From Rhizobium oryzihabitans (GTDB taxonomy: Bacteria > Pseudomonadota > Alphaproteobacteria > Rhizobiales > Rhizobiaceae), in NCBI RefSeq assembly GCF_010669145.1, contig NZ_CP048632.1:186001-250000 (forward strand): a DNA stretch of 64,000 nt, given 5' to 3'. Shown in pieces: positions 46,522-55,309 of the stretch (within the stretch, counting starts at the first letter, position 1; the number at the start of each line of letters is the position of its first letter). The notes beneath the pieces are model-generated. The model saw nothing but the letters and a program-made list of their open reading frames with translations, made no database searches and was not told the DNA's origin. The position numbers were made by a program, and so were the translations under genes.

Positions 46522-47559
46522 TCAATGCGCGGCTTTGCCCTGGCTCGCCATTGCCATTCGCGACGCGCTGATCAGCAGCTTGCGCTCGGCGCGTTCCTGC
46601 TGCGGGGTGCGATTGTAGATTTCGCGATAACATTTGGAGAAATGCGAGGCCGAGACGAAACCGCAGGCAACGGCGACCTCGACCACTGGCATCGCCGATT
46701 GCACGAGCAGGTGGCGGGCGCGGTCGAGGCGGATTTCAAGATAATAGCGGGCGGGTGAGCGGCCCATTTCCTGCCTGAAGAGGCGCTCCACCTGCCGGCG
46801 CGACAGATCGGCAGCGTCGGCGATATCGAGCAGCGACAGCGGCTCGGACAGGTTGCCTTCCATCAATTCGATGATCGACAGGACCTTGCTGTTCTGGACG
46901 CCGAGGCGCGCGCGCAGCGGCAGGCGCTGGCGGTCGTTGGGGCTGCGGACCCGGTCCGTCAATTGCTGTTCGCAGACGCGGTTGACGAGGTTCTCGCCGA
47001 AATCCTGGCCGATCAGGCTCAGCATCATGTCGAGCGAGGCGGTGCCGCCGGCGCAGGTGTAGATGTTGCTGTCGACTTCAAAGAGATCGGCATAGACTTC
47101 CACCTGCGGGAAGGCCTCTGAAAAACCCGGCAGGTTTTCCCAGTGGATCGCGCAGCGCTTGCCGTTCAGCAGACCCGCCTGTGCGAGGATATGTGCGGCG
47201 GTACAGAGGCTGCCGATGGCGATGCCGCGATTGTAAGCTTCGCGCAGCCAGGCGTTGACGGATTTGTTGATGTGCTGGTCGACATCGATGCCCGAACAGA
47301 TGATCGCCATTTCCGGGCGGTTCTCGCCGCTCACATAGCGCCGTTCGTCGGCAAGACAGGTATCGGCCTCGAGACAGATACCGCTTGATGACATGACCTT
47401 CTGGCCATCAAGCGAGGCGATGCGCCATTCGTAGGCCGGGTAACCCAGCATTCGGTTGGCGATGCGAAGCGTTTCAACCGCTGCAGCGAAGGGCAGCATG
47501 GTAAATTGCGGAATGAGAAAAAAGACGATTGAGCGTTTCTTCTGGGAGTTCTTGCTCAT
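46522..47559 (-). CDS. GlxA-type transcriptional regulator (DJ-1/PfpI plus AraC)
   Basis: Regulator of 345 residues with two parts. The N-terminal DJ-1/PfpI-like domain (about 10-190) begins SIVFFLIPQFTMLPFAAAVE and holds IGSLCTAAHILAQAGLL with Cys at the position of the DJ-1 nucleophile. The C-terminal AraC double helix-turn-helix (about 225-330) has LSLLDIADAADLSRRQVERL, then FRQEMGRSPARYYLEIRLDR and VACGFVSASHFSKCYRE. Members of this group control carnitine, choline, arginine or glycine betaine catabolism, so a quaternary amine or amino acid signal is possible. It stands alone; no catabolic gene adjoins it. Confidence 0.92.
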   Translation of the reverse strand: MSKNSQKKRSIVFFLIPQFTMLPFAAAVETLRIANRMLGYPAYEWRIASLDGQKVMSSSGICLEADTCLADERRYVSGENRPEMAIICSGIDVDQHINKSVNAWLREAYNRGIAIGSLCTAAHILAQAGLLNGKRCAIHWENLPGFSEAFPQVEVYADLFEVDSNIYTCAGGTASLDMMLSLIGQDFGENLVNRVCEQQLTDRVRSPNDRQRLPLRARLGVQNSKVLSIIELMEGNLSEPLSLLDIADAADLSRRQVERLFRQEMGRSPARYYLEIRLDRARHLLVQSAMPVVEVAVACGFVSASHFSKCYREIYNRTPQQERAERKLLISASRMAMASQGKAAH

Positions 47560-47830
47560 TTGCCCGTGCTCCGTTGCGAATACGCAATTCCTCCCTTGGA
47601 ATTGGTCTTCTGGATGTCCTGTTTACGACATCTTTAACGAAAAATACGCCGTGGAATCGGGGCTGTCAAAAAATAGCTTTTGAAATATGCAAAATTTGCC
47701 GTGAGCCTTTTTAAGAGGCGTTGTGTCGCATGTAAAACAGGCAGGTCATTTTACGCCGTTGCCGTTGTTTTGAAGGGCGAGTGGCGATGGTTCGCAAGTC
47801 TCTAAGCGGTTGCGAACCATCGGTCTCGGT

Positions 47831-48046
47831 TTATTTGCGAACAATGCGTATGCGGTTGTTGTCTGTCGTCGGCCATCCAATGTCCTTCAATGTTTCAGGG
47901 GGTAGCCCTTCCAGCGCACGCAGCATTCTTGCGCGCTGCCACGACTGGTAAAGTCCGGAAACATAGCCCGACAGGCGATTCAGCCAGCTTGGCGAAGGAC
48001 GATGCGGGGAGCGTGTCACCGTCGGGAGATAATGTATCATGGTCAT
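47831..48046 (-). CDS. DUF1127 small protein
   Basis: Basic protein of 71 residues. The C-terminal half is a DUF1127 domain, YQSWQRARMLRALEGLPPET followed by LKDIGW, an arginine-rich motif found in many small alphaproteobacterial proteins, some of which bind RNA or tune metabolism. The ATG at 48046 has AGGA eight bases upstream, better than the frame-extending start at 48103. It is divergent from a LysR gene 283 bases away. In Brucella and Agrobacterium a LysR regulator (VtlR) is known to activate small DUF1127 genes, so the neighbour may control it; this is inference. Confidence 0.87.
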   Translation of the reverse strand: MTMIHYLPTVTRSPHRPSPSWLNRLSGYVSGLYQSWQRARMLRALEGLPPETLKDIGWPTTDNNRIRIVRK

Positions 48047-48329
48047 TGTCTTGATCCTTTCCTGAACCACGATCCTGTTTGCGACTTGGGTATGCGCCTG
48101 CATATTCCATCAAACAAGAGAATGAATTTTATATCACTCATCAACGTTTTGAATGACTGACCGGCGTAGTCTGCCGGCTTCGGCGCCTGCCTGTGCAGGA
48201 TCAGTGCCTGGCTCCGAAGAGGCCTCGTTCGACCCTGTCATTCGATGTCCCGGATGGTGCGCCCTTGTTGACATTCAATCAAACGAAATGATATCCATCT
48301 ATAAATCAAAATATTTGAAGGCACGTGTC

Positions 48330-49226
48330 ATGACCGTAACTTTCCGCCAACCCCTGCCGTTGCTGGATAACGACATATTGAGAACCTTCGTCGCGATTGC
48401 GGAAACGGGAAACTTCTCCACCGCCGCCGAGGTGGTGTTCAGAACGCCGTCGGCCGTTTCCATGCAGATCAAGAAGCTCGAGGAGCAGTTAAAGACGACA
48501 TTGTTTCTGCGCGATGCCCGCTCGGTGACGCTGACGGCGCATGGCGAAACGCTGCTGACCTATGCGCGCCGTATGATCGCGCTTTCCAATGAGGCCGTGT
48601 CGCGTTTCGTCATGCCCGAACTTTCCGGCGTGGTCCGTCTCGGCGCGCCGGAAGATATTGGCGAACGTGGTCTGCTGCCGGGCATCCTCAAGCGTTTTGC
48701 CGAGGTTTTTCCCGGTATTATGATCGACGTCACGATCGATTCCAGTTCCAACCTCTACAAGCGCATGGATGAACGGCGGCTGGATCTGGCGCTGGTCAAC
48801 TGTGCCTCGCATCCGCTGAGGGATACCGGCGAGGTGCTGATGCGCGAGCGGCTGGTCTGGGCGGGGGCGAAATGCGGCACGGCCTATCTTCGCGATCCGC
48901 TGCCCATATCGATTTGGGAAGAGGGCTGTATCTGGCGTTCGGAGGCGATCAATTCGCTTGAAAAGCGCGGGCGCAATTTCCGCGTGGCCTATCTCAGCGG
49001 CCACACGATGGCGCAGCGCGCGGCGATTGCCGCTGATCTTGCCATCGCACCCCTGCCGCGATCCTATGTGTTAAACGACATGGTCATTCTCGGCGACAAG
49101 GAAGGTCTGCCGGAACTTGGCTGTTTCGATATTCGCCTTATTACGGGTGAAAAGCCTTCTCGTCCCATCCTCGCGGTGGCGGAAAGCATCCGCAACGCCT
49201 TTGTCGAAGTCGCCAAGGCGGCCTAA
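48330..49226 (+). CDS. LysR-family transcriptional regulator
   Basis: Regulator of 298 residues. The winged helix-turn-helix is LLDNDILRTFVAIAETGNFS, then TAAEVVFRTPSAVSMQIKKL, the form seen in the LrhA/VtlR-like branch, and is followed by a LysR effector domain beginning SGVVRLGAPEDIGERGLLPG. The ATG at 48330 is taken; the frame is open to 48153 but that stretch shows no homology. Divergent from the DUF1127 gene, so it may control that gene and itself. The downstream MTHFR-like gene is on the other strand. The ligand is unknown. Confidence 0.92.
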   Translation: MTVTFRQPLPLLDNDILRTFVAIAETGNFSTAAEVVFRTPSAVSMQIKKLEEQLKTTLFLRDARSVTLTAHGETLLTYARRMIALSNEAVSRFVMPELSGVVRLGAPEDIGERGLLPGILKRFAEVFPGIMIDVTIDSSSNLYKRMDERRLDLALVNCASHPLRDTGEVLMRERLVWAGAKCGTAYLRDPLPISIWEEGCIWRSEAINSLEKRGRNFRVAYLSGHTMAQRAAIAADLAIAPLPRSYVLNDMVILGDKEGLPELGCFDIRLITGEKPSRPILAVAESIRNAFVEVAKAA

Positions 49227-49283
49227 GGTGCATTGAGGAAATGCGCGGCGGACCGTGTCCGTCGCGCCGAAGCAGGCCCGTTC

Positions 49284-50201
49284 TCAGACAGCCATCGAGC
49301 CTGGCGATGCCGAACCATCCTTTTCGTACGGCCAGCTTCCGCGCCCCACCAGCCAGTCGGCGGAATTCTGCAATCCGCCAAAGGGGAAAACGTGGATCTG
49401 CCGGATCGGCCCTTTCGGGTTGGCCTGCCAGTGCCGTTCGATCGGTCCGACGATGCTTTCCGGCGAGTGGCCCTTTGCAAGCGTCGTCAGCGAGAGCGCA
49501 TTCTTCTTCAGATAGGCGATGGAGTTGCCGACACCGCAGAGAGCGGCATATTTCAGGAGCGTCGTGATCTTTGCCGGGCCGGAAACGCCGATATGTACCG
49601 GCAGGTCGATGCCTGATGCCGCAAGCCCTTCCGCCCAGGTGATGAAGCGTGCGGGATCGAAGCCGAACTGCGTGACGATGCGCATTGTCGCATCGGTTCT
49701 TTCGCCAAAATCGCGTTTCAGCCTGAGCGCGGCCATTGCCGTCTCCTCGCTGAAATCGGGGCTGCCCTCGGGGTGGCCGGCGATCGCGATATGATTTATG
49801 CCGCAGCGATCGAAGATGCCGGTCGATAGCATGTCCATGCTGGAGACGAAGGGACCGGCCGGCCTGTCGACGCCGCCGCCGACCACCAGCACATCCGACA
49901 CACCCGCTTCGCCGGCAAGTCGCTTCACCTGTTCTTCAAAGTCCGTACGGGAGGATATGCGCCGCGCCGCAAGATGCGGCACGGGGTTGTAGCCGAGCTC
50001 ACGAAGATGACTGGCAGCATCGACAAGCCTGGCCTGCGAGGCCGCTCCGGTGTCGGTCAGGTAGACGCGCACACCCTGCGGGAACAGGCCGGCAAGACTT
50101 GCCGGGCCAAGCACCTGTGTAGGTGAGGCCTCTATGGAAGCATGGATAATGGAAGAGGTGGCGATATCGGGCAATTTGTGCATGGTCCTTTTCATTATCA
50201 T
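49284..50201 (-). CDS. Methylenetetrahydrofolate reductase-like protein
   Basis: TIM-barrel protein of about 305 residues in the MetF family. Retained landmarks are the N-terminal Glu in SIIHASIEASPTQV, PHLAARRI, then INHIAIAGHPEGSPDF and MRIVTQFGFDPARFITW. The usual LRGD flavin loop is replaced by VVGGGVDRP, so it is divergent from the housekeeping MetF. Relatives occur in rhizobia near one-carbon and methylamine-type demethylation genes, so folate one-carbon metabolism is likely, with the exact reaction open. The start is uncertain (50201, 50195 or 50183). A formyltransferase-like gene precedes it on the same strand. Confidence 0.8.
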   Translation of the reverse strand: MIMKRTMHKLPDIATSSIIHASIEASPTQVLGPASLAGLFPQGVRVYLTDTGAASQARLVDAASHLRELGYNPVPHLAARRISSRTDFEEQVKRLAGEAGVSDVLVVGGGVDRPAGPFVSSMDMLSTGIFDRCGINHIAIAGHPEGSPDFSEETAMAALRLKRDFGERTDATMRIVTQFGFDPARFITWAEGLAASGIDLPVHIGVSGPAKITTLLKYAALCGVGNSIAYLKKNALSLTTLAKGHSPESIVGPIERHWQANPKGPIRQIHVFPFGGLQNSADWLVGRGSWPYEKDGSASPGSMAV

Positions 50202-50296
50202 GCACCGGTTTTTCACCCAAGTCTTTGCCTGTTGCGGCAAGACAGGCCTGCATCTGCGACGAAGCTTGGGCTCAGGTGGCCGGATAATGGGCCTGC

Positions 50297-51082
50297 CTAC
50301 CAGACCCGCTTCGTCAGCCCGTTCCACAGCCATGTCCAGATCGGCGGCGGAAACCGCAGCACGGATTTTCCGGGCGCGGGCGGTTTTGGCGACAGGCTGC
50401 CGGAAAGGGCATCCTCAATGGCGCTGACGGCAATATCGACCGAACCGGCGGTCAAGAGCAGCGGGTAGGTGGCGATCGTGTCGGAAGGCGAGGGTTTCAG
50501 CCGTTTTTCGTAAAGGGTCGCGCCGGTATCCACGCCCCTGTCGACGAGATGAACGGTGGCGCCGAAATTACCCCGGTCCTTTTCCACCAGCGCCCAGTAC
50601 CCACCCATCTGGCCGCGATAGGCCGGATTGATGCCGGCGTGGAAATTGATGACCGGGCACTGCAATGACTGAAGGGTGTCCGGCGACAGAAGTCGGCAGG
50701 AAATGGTGAAGATAGCGGCCGGTTGTAACGTATTGGCCGCCTTGTGGCATTCCGCGTCGTTCAGTGAGGAAAACTGCGTGACGGGCACCGCGTGATGGAG
50801 ATCGGGAAGCAGCCCGTGTTCGGCAATAATCTCCCGCGTTCTTTTAAGCGTGAAGCGTTTGCCAAGCCTTGAAGCGACCATGGTTGCCATCTGGCCTGCG
50901 GCAGCGAACCAGCCGAGCCGGCGCGCCCGCCGCCTGAGAATCGCCGCTTTGCTCTCCGGCTGTTCCACAAAGACGTGGATGTCGGGGAAACGGGCGGCCA
51001 GCGCATTGATCATGACATTGGGGTTCAGGCCACCCGCCGTCATCACCAGAAGCCGATTGTTGATATCAGTCATGTCACTCAC
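50297..51082 (-). CDS. Formyltransferase-family protein
   Basis: Cytosolic protein of 261 residues with a formyl_trans_N domain in its second half: CPVINFHAGINPAYRGQMGG carries the His and the PxYRG loop that bind formyl-folate and acceptor, and VHLVDRGVDTGATLYEKRL supplies the following Asp region. The first 110 residues are a less conserved Rossmann-like part with ALAARFPDIHVFVEQPESKA. GTG at 51082 is taken because GAGG lies eight bases upstream; ATG at 51073 is possible. Such proteins formylate amino sugars or amino groups. It is probably cotranscribed with the MTHFR-like gene, 95 bases downstream. Confidence 0.85.
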   Translation of the reverse strand: MSDMTDINNRLLVMTAGGLNPNVMINALAARFPDIHVFVEQPESKAAILRRRARRLGWFAAAGQMATMVASRLGKRFTLKRTREIIAEHGLLPDLHHAVPVTQFSSLNDAECHKAANTLQPAAIFTISCRLLSPDTLQSLQCPVINFHAGINPAYRGQMGGYWALVEKDRGNFGATVHLVDRGVDTGATLYEKRLKPSPSDTIATYPLLLTAGSVDIAVSAIEDALSGSLSPKPPAPGKSVLRFPPPIWTWLWNGLTKRVW

Positions 51083-51192
51083 ACGATTTTCCTCAGGCGC
51101 GAGTTTCCGTTACGAACTTGAAAACCATGTTAATTTTCATCGACGTGATTTTTTGAACCGCAGGTGGAACCGATTTTTACGGCTCACGTTAT

Positions 51193-51208
51193 TGTGACGC
51201 ATATCACA
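51193..51208 (+). promoter_or_regulatory. Crp-type palindrome upstream of entericidin gene
   Basis: TGTGACGCATATCACA matches the TGTGA-N6-TCACA consensus of Crp-family sites with perfect arms. It is 42 bases before the entericidin ATG, so it could repress or activate depending on the start point, which is not visible. Confidence 0.5.
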
Positions 51209-51249
51209 TTGGCGCTTGCTTTGGACGCAAGTCATAGGGGAGTTTTCAA

Positions 51250-51411
51250 ATGATCACACGTATTCTTTCGACTGTCTTCGTCGCTTTGCTGACCGTCGTG
51301 ACCTTGAGTTCATGCGGCAATACCATTCGTGGCATGGGCCGGGATACGGCGAACGCCGTCGATGCAACGCAGGACGCCGGCCGCAACGTTGACCGCGCCG
51401 CCCGCCGCTAA
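51250..51411 (+). CDS. Entericidin-family lipoprotein (EcnA/EcnB-like)
   Basis: Tiny lipoprotein of 53 residues. A lysine/arginine start and hydrophobic leader lead to the lipobox-like LSSCGNTIRG, where the Cys after SS is lipidated. The short mature part, GMGRDTANAVDATQDAGRNV, is the helical signature of the entericidin family. Entericidin B is a stationary-phase toxin-like lipoprotein and EcnA its counterpart in E. coli; here only one copy is seen. GGGGAG lies about eight bases before the ATG. It is too short for most gene finders. A terminator follows 20 bases after the stop. Confidence 0.88.
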   Translation: MITRILSTVFVALLTVVTLSSCGNTIRGMGRDTANAVDATQDAGRNVDRAARR

Positions 51412-51431
51412 ACATCTCCCCTTGGAAAAGT

Positions 51432-51466
51432 GGCGCCATCCGAAATCCGGCTGGCGCCTTTTCTTT
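51432..51466 (+). terminator. Terminator of entericidin gene
   Basis: Stem GGCGCCA/TGGCGCC with a 13-nt loop, followed by TTTTCTTT, 21 bases after the entericidin stop. Confidence 0.88.
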
Positions 51467-51543
51467 GACCTGATTTCACGGTCACAGTTCATGTTGTGAG
51501 AATCGCGCCATGATGCGGGCGGGAAGGCATGAACGGACGATTT

Positions 51544-52295
51544 ATGAAAAGACTGATGAGGCTCCTGCTGCCATTGCTGCTGCCGTTTTCGGCTCAGGCG
51601 GGTGGACAGGTGGATTTCTGCAAGACCATGGACCATGCGGGAAACCGCTATACCGTCTGCAGTTTCGATCCGGCAAAAAGCACGATCCGTATTTACGATC
51701 GCGATCATGTCTCGGGTGAGGGATATCGCACCTTTTCCGATCTTTCCTCTGCGCTCTGGCGGCAGCACATGTTCAGCATCTTCGCCATGAATGGCGGCAT
51801 GTATCATTCGGACTATTCACCGGTCGGTCTCTTTATCGAAAATGGTGCCGAGACCTCGCCGATCAGCACGGGCGGCGGCTGGGGCAATTTTCATCTTCTG
51901 CCGAATGGCGTTTTTTATCTGAAGGGGCCACGGCGGGCGTTCTCGAAACGCAGGCCTATCTGGCGGCAGGTGTTAAGCCGGATTTCGCCACACAGTCCGG
52001 GCCGATGCTGGTGATAGACGGAAAGCTGCATCCGCGATTTCTGCCCGACAGCGACAGCCTGAAACGCCGCAACGGCGTCGGTGTGTCCCGCGATGGCAGG
52101 GTGCATTTTGCGATTTCAGAAACGACCGTGCGCTTCTACGATTTCGCGACGCTGTTCCGCGACGTGCTGGATGCGCCGAACGCGCTCTATCTCGACGGCA
52201 CGATTTCCAGCGTCGACATTCCCGCGATGAAAAGGCGGGATTCGCTGTTTCCCATGGGGCCGATCATCGCGGTCGTCGAGAAAGTGCCCGATTAA
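51544..52295 (+). pseudogene. Exported phosphodiester glycosidase-like protein, frameshifted
   Basis: Protein of the NAGPA / DUF2233 (phosphodiester glycosidase) family, with a leader rich in Leu ending near SAQAGG. Landmarks are FAMNGGMYHSDYSPVGLFIE and FHLLPNGVFYLKG in the first part, and then TQSGPMLVIDGKLHPRF, RNGVGVSRDGRVHFAIS and NALYLDGTISSV in the second. The frame breaks at the GGGG near 51924-51927: a fifth G reads KGATAGVLETQAYLAAG and gives about 250 residues. Both halves are typical of the family, so the gene is probably intact in the organism. The start is uncertain (51529 or 51544). Confidence 0.82.
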
Positions 52296-52304
52296 GCTGA
52301 AAAA

Positions 52305-52655
52305 TCAGATCGGGGCCTTGGGATAGGCTTTTTCCAGACCGCCAGACGCCGTCAGCCCCTGACGAAAGGAGAGGTAGGTCGGATGCTGGCTGGCCTTTGC
52401 GGCTTCCATCAGGCGGATCTGCAGGCGGGCCGGGGCGTTTCTGCCAAGCCATTCGCCTGCCGCCTCCAGCCTCAGGCTGTTAAGGAAGGGCGCATTGGCC
52501 TGCCTGTCGAGATAGAGACTGAGGCCGGCCAGCAGGTTTTCATCCTGCAAGGCGTTTTCCATCAACAGCAGCACCCAGGCCTTGTCCTCGCTCGCAAGCG
52601 AAGCCAGTTTCGATGCGACCGTTTCGCGATCGGGAAAGGATGATGCCTGCTGCAT
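52305..52655 (-). CDS. Conserved hypothetical protein
   Basis: Protein of 116 residues that I cannot assign to a family. It is soluble and mostly helical, with Leu- and Ala-rich segments such as AWVLLLMENALQDENLLAGL and RLEAAGEWLGRNAPARLQIR. There is no signal peptide, Cys pair or catalytic motif. It is convergent with the phosphodiester glycosidase gene, ten bases from its end, and has no operon partner upstream. The coding bias is like its neighbours, so it is likely a real gene. Confidence 0.65.
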   Translation of the reverse strand: MQQASSFPDRETVASKLASLASEDKAWVLLLMENALQDENLLAGLSLYLDRQANAPFLNSLRLEAAGEWLGRNAPARLQIRLMEAAKASQHPTYLSFRQGLTASGGLEKAYPKAPI

Positions 52656-53030
52656 GAAATGATGTGTCCCGTTGCCGTTGTCTGTCGATAGAGCAGTGGT
52701 CGCAGGCTTTCAAGGCGCAACAGTCTGACCGCGGAAATTCGACCTTAACGTGCCGTTGGAAGCGGTTTTCAACAGGCGTTTGTGTGAAGCCTTCATAAAC
52801 CGGTTACACTTTCGTTCAAATTGAGGCGATGGGTGAAAATGGCTTTGTCGACAGCCTGCCTCTAAGGCTTTGTTTTTTCTTATACCTATGCAATGGGCGA
52901 ATGGCAGCCTGTCAAAAACGCCTTCATTTAGCCGCTTTTTGCATTTGCGTTCCCCGCCGGATTTTAATAAATGCTTCATCCACGGGCCGGGTCTTGAAGA
53001 TCCCCCGGAGAGTGAATAGCTGGAGTAATC
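52656..53030. other. Intergenic region without recognised gene
   Basis: Contains 375 bases between a reverse-strand gene and the small protein at 53031. A weak hairpin AGCCT/AGGCT at 52855-52871 followed by TTTGTTTTTT at 52871-52880 could end an unannotated short transcript. Nothing else is visible. Confidence 0.4.
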
Positions 53031-53132
53031 ATGGAAGAAACCGCTCAGAAATCCTGCTGGGGCGTCACGTTGCGCGCACTTGCAGGCTTTGCCGCTTTTC
53101 TCGCATTGACGTACATTTTTGGCAGCCCATAA
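53031..53132 (+). CDS. Small single-helix membrane protein (33 aa)
   Basis: Short frame of 33 codons with GGAG six bases before its ATG. The product has a charged and polar start (MEETAQKSCWG) and one hydrophobic helix, LRALAGFAAFLALTYIFG, ending SP. This is the build of small inner-membrane proteins that regulate larger partners. No family is recognised. It lies in a gene-poor stretch before sdaA; a GC-rich imperfect hairpin at 53163-53196 follows. Only the ribosome site and the clean helix support it, so it needs expression data. Confidence 0.55.
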   Translation: MEETAQKSCWGVTLRALAGFAAFLALTYIFGSP

Positions 53133-53311
53133 GCACTTCTCCTGAATTGACGGGTTTTGAAACGGCGCGGTTTTCCTTTGGAAACCGTGCTGTTTTCGTA
53201 TGGGCGGCCGATATGTCGCAGCTGTGCAAACCGCTGACGCTCTTTTGTGGCGATCCGTCGCGGCTTTGGATATGATGGTGGCGGAATCCATTTTTATTCA
53301 GGACAAACCTC

Positions 53312-54715
53312 ATGTTTCTTTCGGTCTTCGACGTCTTCAAGATCGGCATCGGTCCTTCCAGTTCGCATACGATGGGGCCAATGACGGCGGCGAACCGCTT
53401 TCTCGCCCTGATCCTCTCGGATGAGTGGCCGCGTCCGGCGGGTGCCTCCGTTTCGCGTCTGAAGGTCAGCCTGCACGGCTCTCTTGCCTTTACCGGCATT
53501 GGTCATGGCACCGGGCGTGCGGTCATTCTCGGTCTCACCGGCGAGCGGCCGGACCTTGTCGATCCCGATGCGATGGACGCCATTATCGAAAAGGTGGAAA
53601 AGGCCGGCACCGTGTCGCCGCCCGGCCATCCGTCCTATGAGTTCCGACCGGCTGAAGATCTGGTCTTCGACAAGAAGAACCCGCTGCCGGGCCATGCCAA
53701 CGGCATGACCTTCTCCGCCTTCGACAATCAGGGCCGGCTGCTGATCAAGCGCATCTATTATTCCGTTGGCGGCGGTTTCGTCGTGACCGATACGGAACTG
53801 GAGGCGATCAAGCAGCGTGGCAAGACAATCGATAACGGTCCGCGCGTGCCTTATCCTTTCGCCACCGCGCGGGAAATGCTGGATATGGCGGGTCGTTCCG
53901 GCCGAACCATCGCGCAGATGAAACGTGCGAACGAGGAAACGGTGGTTTCCCGCGAGGAGCTGAACGAACGTCTCGACCAGATCTGGGAAGCGATGAACGG
54001 CTGTATCGAGCGGGGCCTTAAGGTCGATGGCATCATGCCGGGCGGCCTGAAGGTGCGCCGCCGCGCGCGTTCCATCTATGAGAAGCTGAACGAGGAGTGG
54101 CGCAGCAACCGGATGAACCCGGTTCTGGCGAATGACTGGCTCAGTGTCTATGCCATGGCCGTGAATGAAGAAAACGCCGCCGGCGGCCGGGTGGTTACCG
54201 CGCCGACCAATGGTGCGGCCGGCGTCGTTCCGGCCACGGTCAGATATTTCCGGCATTTCCATGAGGATGCGACTGTTGACGACGTGCGGGACTTCCTGCT
54301 GACGGCCGCCGCAATCGGCGGGATCATCAAGCACAATGCTTCCATTTCAGGCGCTGAGGTGGGCTGTCAGGGCGAAGTCGGCTCGGCGGCGGCCATGGCG
54401 GCAGCGGGTCTTGCCGCGGTTATGGGCGGGTCGCCGGAACAGATCGAAAATGCCGCTGAAATTGCGCTGGAACATCATCTCGGCATGACCTGCGATCCGA
54501 TTGCAGGGCTGGTGCAGGTGCCCTGTATCGAGCGCAACGCGCTGGGTGCCGTGAAAGCGGTGACGGCGGCGTCACTGGCGCTGAAGGGTGACGGCCAGCA
54601 TTTCGTGCCACTCGACGCCTGTATCGAAACCATGCGTCAGACCGGCAACGACATGAGCGAGAAATACAAGGAAACCTCCACCGGCGGCCTGGCCGTCAAC
54701 GTTGTGGAGTGCTGA
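53312..54715 (+). CDS. sdaA: L-serine ammonia-lyase (iron-sulfur type)
   Basis: Deaminates L-serine to pyruvate and ammonia with a [4Fe-4S] cluster. It is 467 residues, the fused single-chain form. The start has [19 protein letters not shown], the serine-binding segment. The alpha part holds [20 protein letters not shown], then [20 protein letters not shown], whose cysteines bind the cluster, and the C-terminus has [12 protein letters not shown] with the final Cys that plugs the active site in relatives. It is monocistronic; the next gene begins 65 bases on. Confidence 0.95.
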   Translation: MFLSVFDVFKIGIGPSSSHTMGPMTAANRFLALILSDEWPRPAGASVSRLKVSLHGSLAFTGIGHGTGRAVILGLTGERPDLVDPDAMDAIIEKVEKAGTVSPPGHPSYEFRPAEDLVFDKKNPLPGHANGMTFSAFDNQGRLLIKRIYYSVGGGFVVTDTELEAIKQRGKTIDNGPRVPYPFATAREMLDMAGRSGRTIAQMKRANEETVVSREELNERLDQIWEAMNGCIERGLKVDGIMPGGLKVRRRARSIYEKLNEEWRSNRMNPVLANDWLSVYAMAVNEENAAGGRVVTAPTNGAAGVVPATVRYFRHFHEDATVDDVRDFLLTAAAIGGIIKHNASISGAEVGCQGEVGSAAAMAAAGLAAVMGGSPEQIENAAEIALEHHLGMTCDPIAGLVQVPCIERNALGAVKAVTAASLALKGDGQHFVPLDACIETMRQTGNDMSEKYKETSTGGLAVNVVEC

Positions 54716-54780
54716 GCGGGCAGGGCGGCGGGCATTGTCCAGATGCTTGACGCCCGCCGCAAAAAGGCATTGATAGGGCC

Positions 54781-55215
54781 ATGCCTCTACATCTGATAAA
54801 ACTTTGCGTCGGCGCGGATTCACTCCAGGATTTGAGAGACTGGGTCGCGCATCGCTCGCTGACCGCGATTGCCGCCGGCCTTGAGCCGCATAGCGTGCAC
54901 ACGACCCGGATGATTCCCAAGCGAGTTGAGGAGCTGCTGGAAGGCGGCTCGCTCTATTGGGTCATCAAGGGGCAGGTGCAGGCGCGGCAGAAGCTTCTCG
55001 ACCTCCGCTCCTTCAAGGGCGACGACGGTATTACCCGCTGCGATCTCATTCTTGGCCCAGAGGTGATCGAAACCTCGCCAGCGCCGAAGCGGCCGTTTCA
55101 GGGCTGGCGTTATCTCAAGGACGACGAAGCGCCGCGCGATCTCGGCGGCGGCGGGGGCGGCGAGGATATGCCTTCCGATCTGCGCCGGGAGCTGGCCGAG
55201 CTTGGCCTGCTCTGA
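54781..55215 (+). CDS. DUF1489 family protein
   Basis: Protein of 144 residues matching DUF1489, conserved across alphaproteobacteria and of unknown role. Landmarks are HLIKLCVGADSLQDLRDW at the start, the middle HTTRMIPKRVEELLEGGSLY followed by WVIKG, and RPFQGWRYLKDDEAPRDL near the end. No leader or membrane helix is seen. It is convergent with a transglutaminase-like gene and shares a strong terminator with it. Confidence 0.9.
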   Translation: MPLHLIKLCVGADSLQDLRDWVAHRSLTAIAAGLEPHSVHTTRMIPKRVEELLEGGSLYWVIKGQVQARQKLLDLRSFKGDDGITRCDLILGPEVIETSPAPKRPFQGWRYLKDDEAPRDLGGGGGGEDMPSDLRRELAELGLL

Positions 55216-55234
55216 GGCTCAGCGGATTTGATGA

Positions 55235-55277
55235 AAACGAAAAAGCCGGCTTCCTTGCGGAGCCGGCTTTTTCGTTT
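55235..55277. terminator. Bidirectional terminator (17-bp stem)
   Basis: Perfect 17-bp inverted repeat, arms 55235-55251 and 55261-55277, with core AAGCCGGCT/AGCCGGCTT. The A-rich left and T-rich right flanks let it work for both the DUF1489 and the transglutaminase-like gene. Confidence 0.95.
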
Positions 55278-55309
55278 GGGGAGACGGTATTGCTGTCGCT
55301 TGAACGGCT

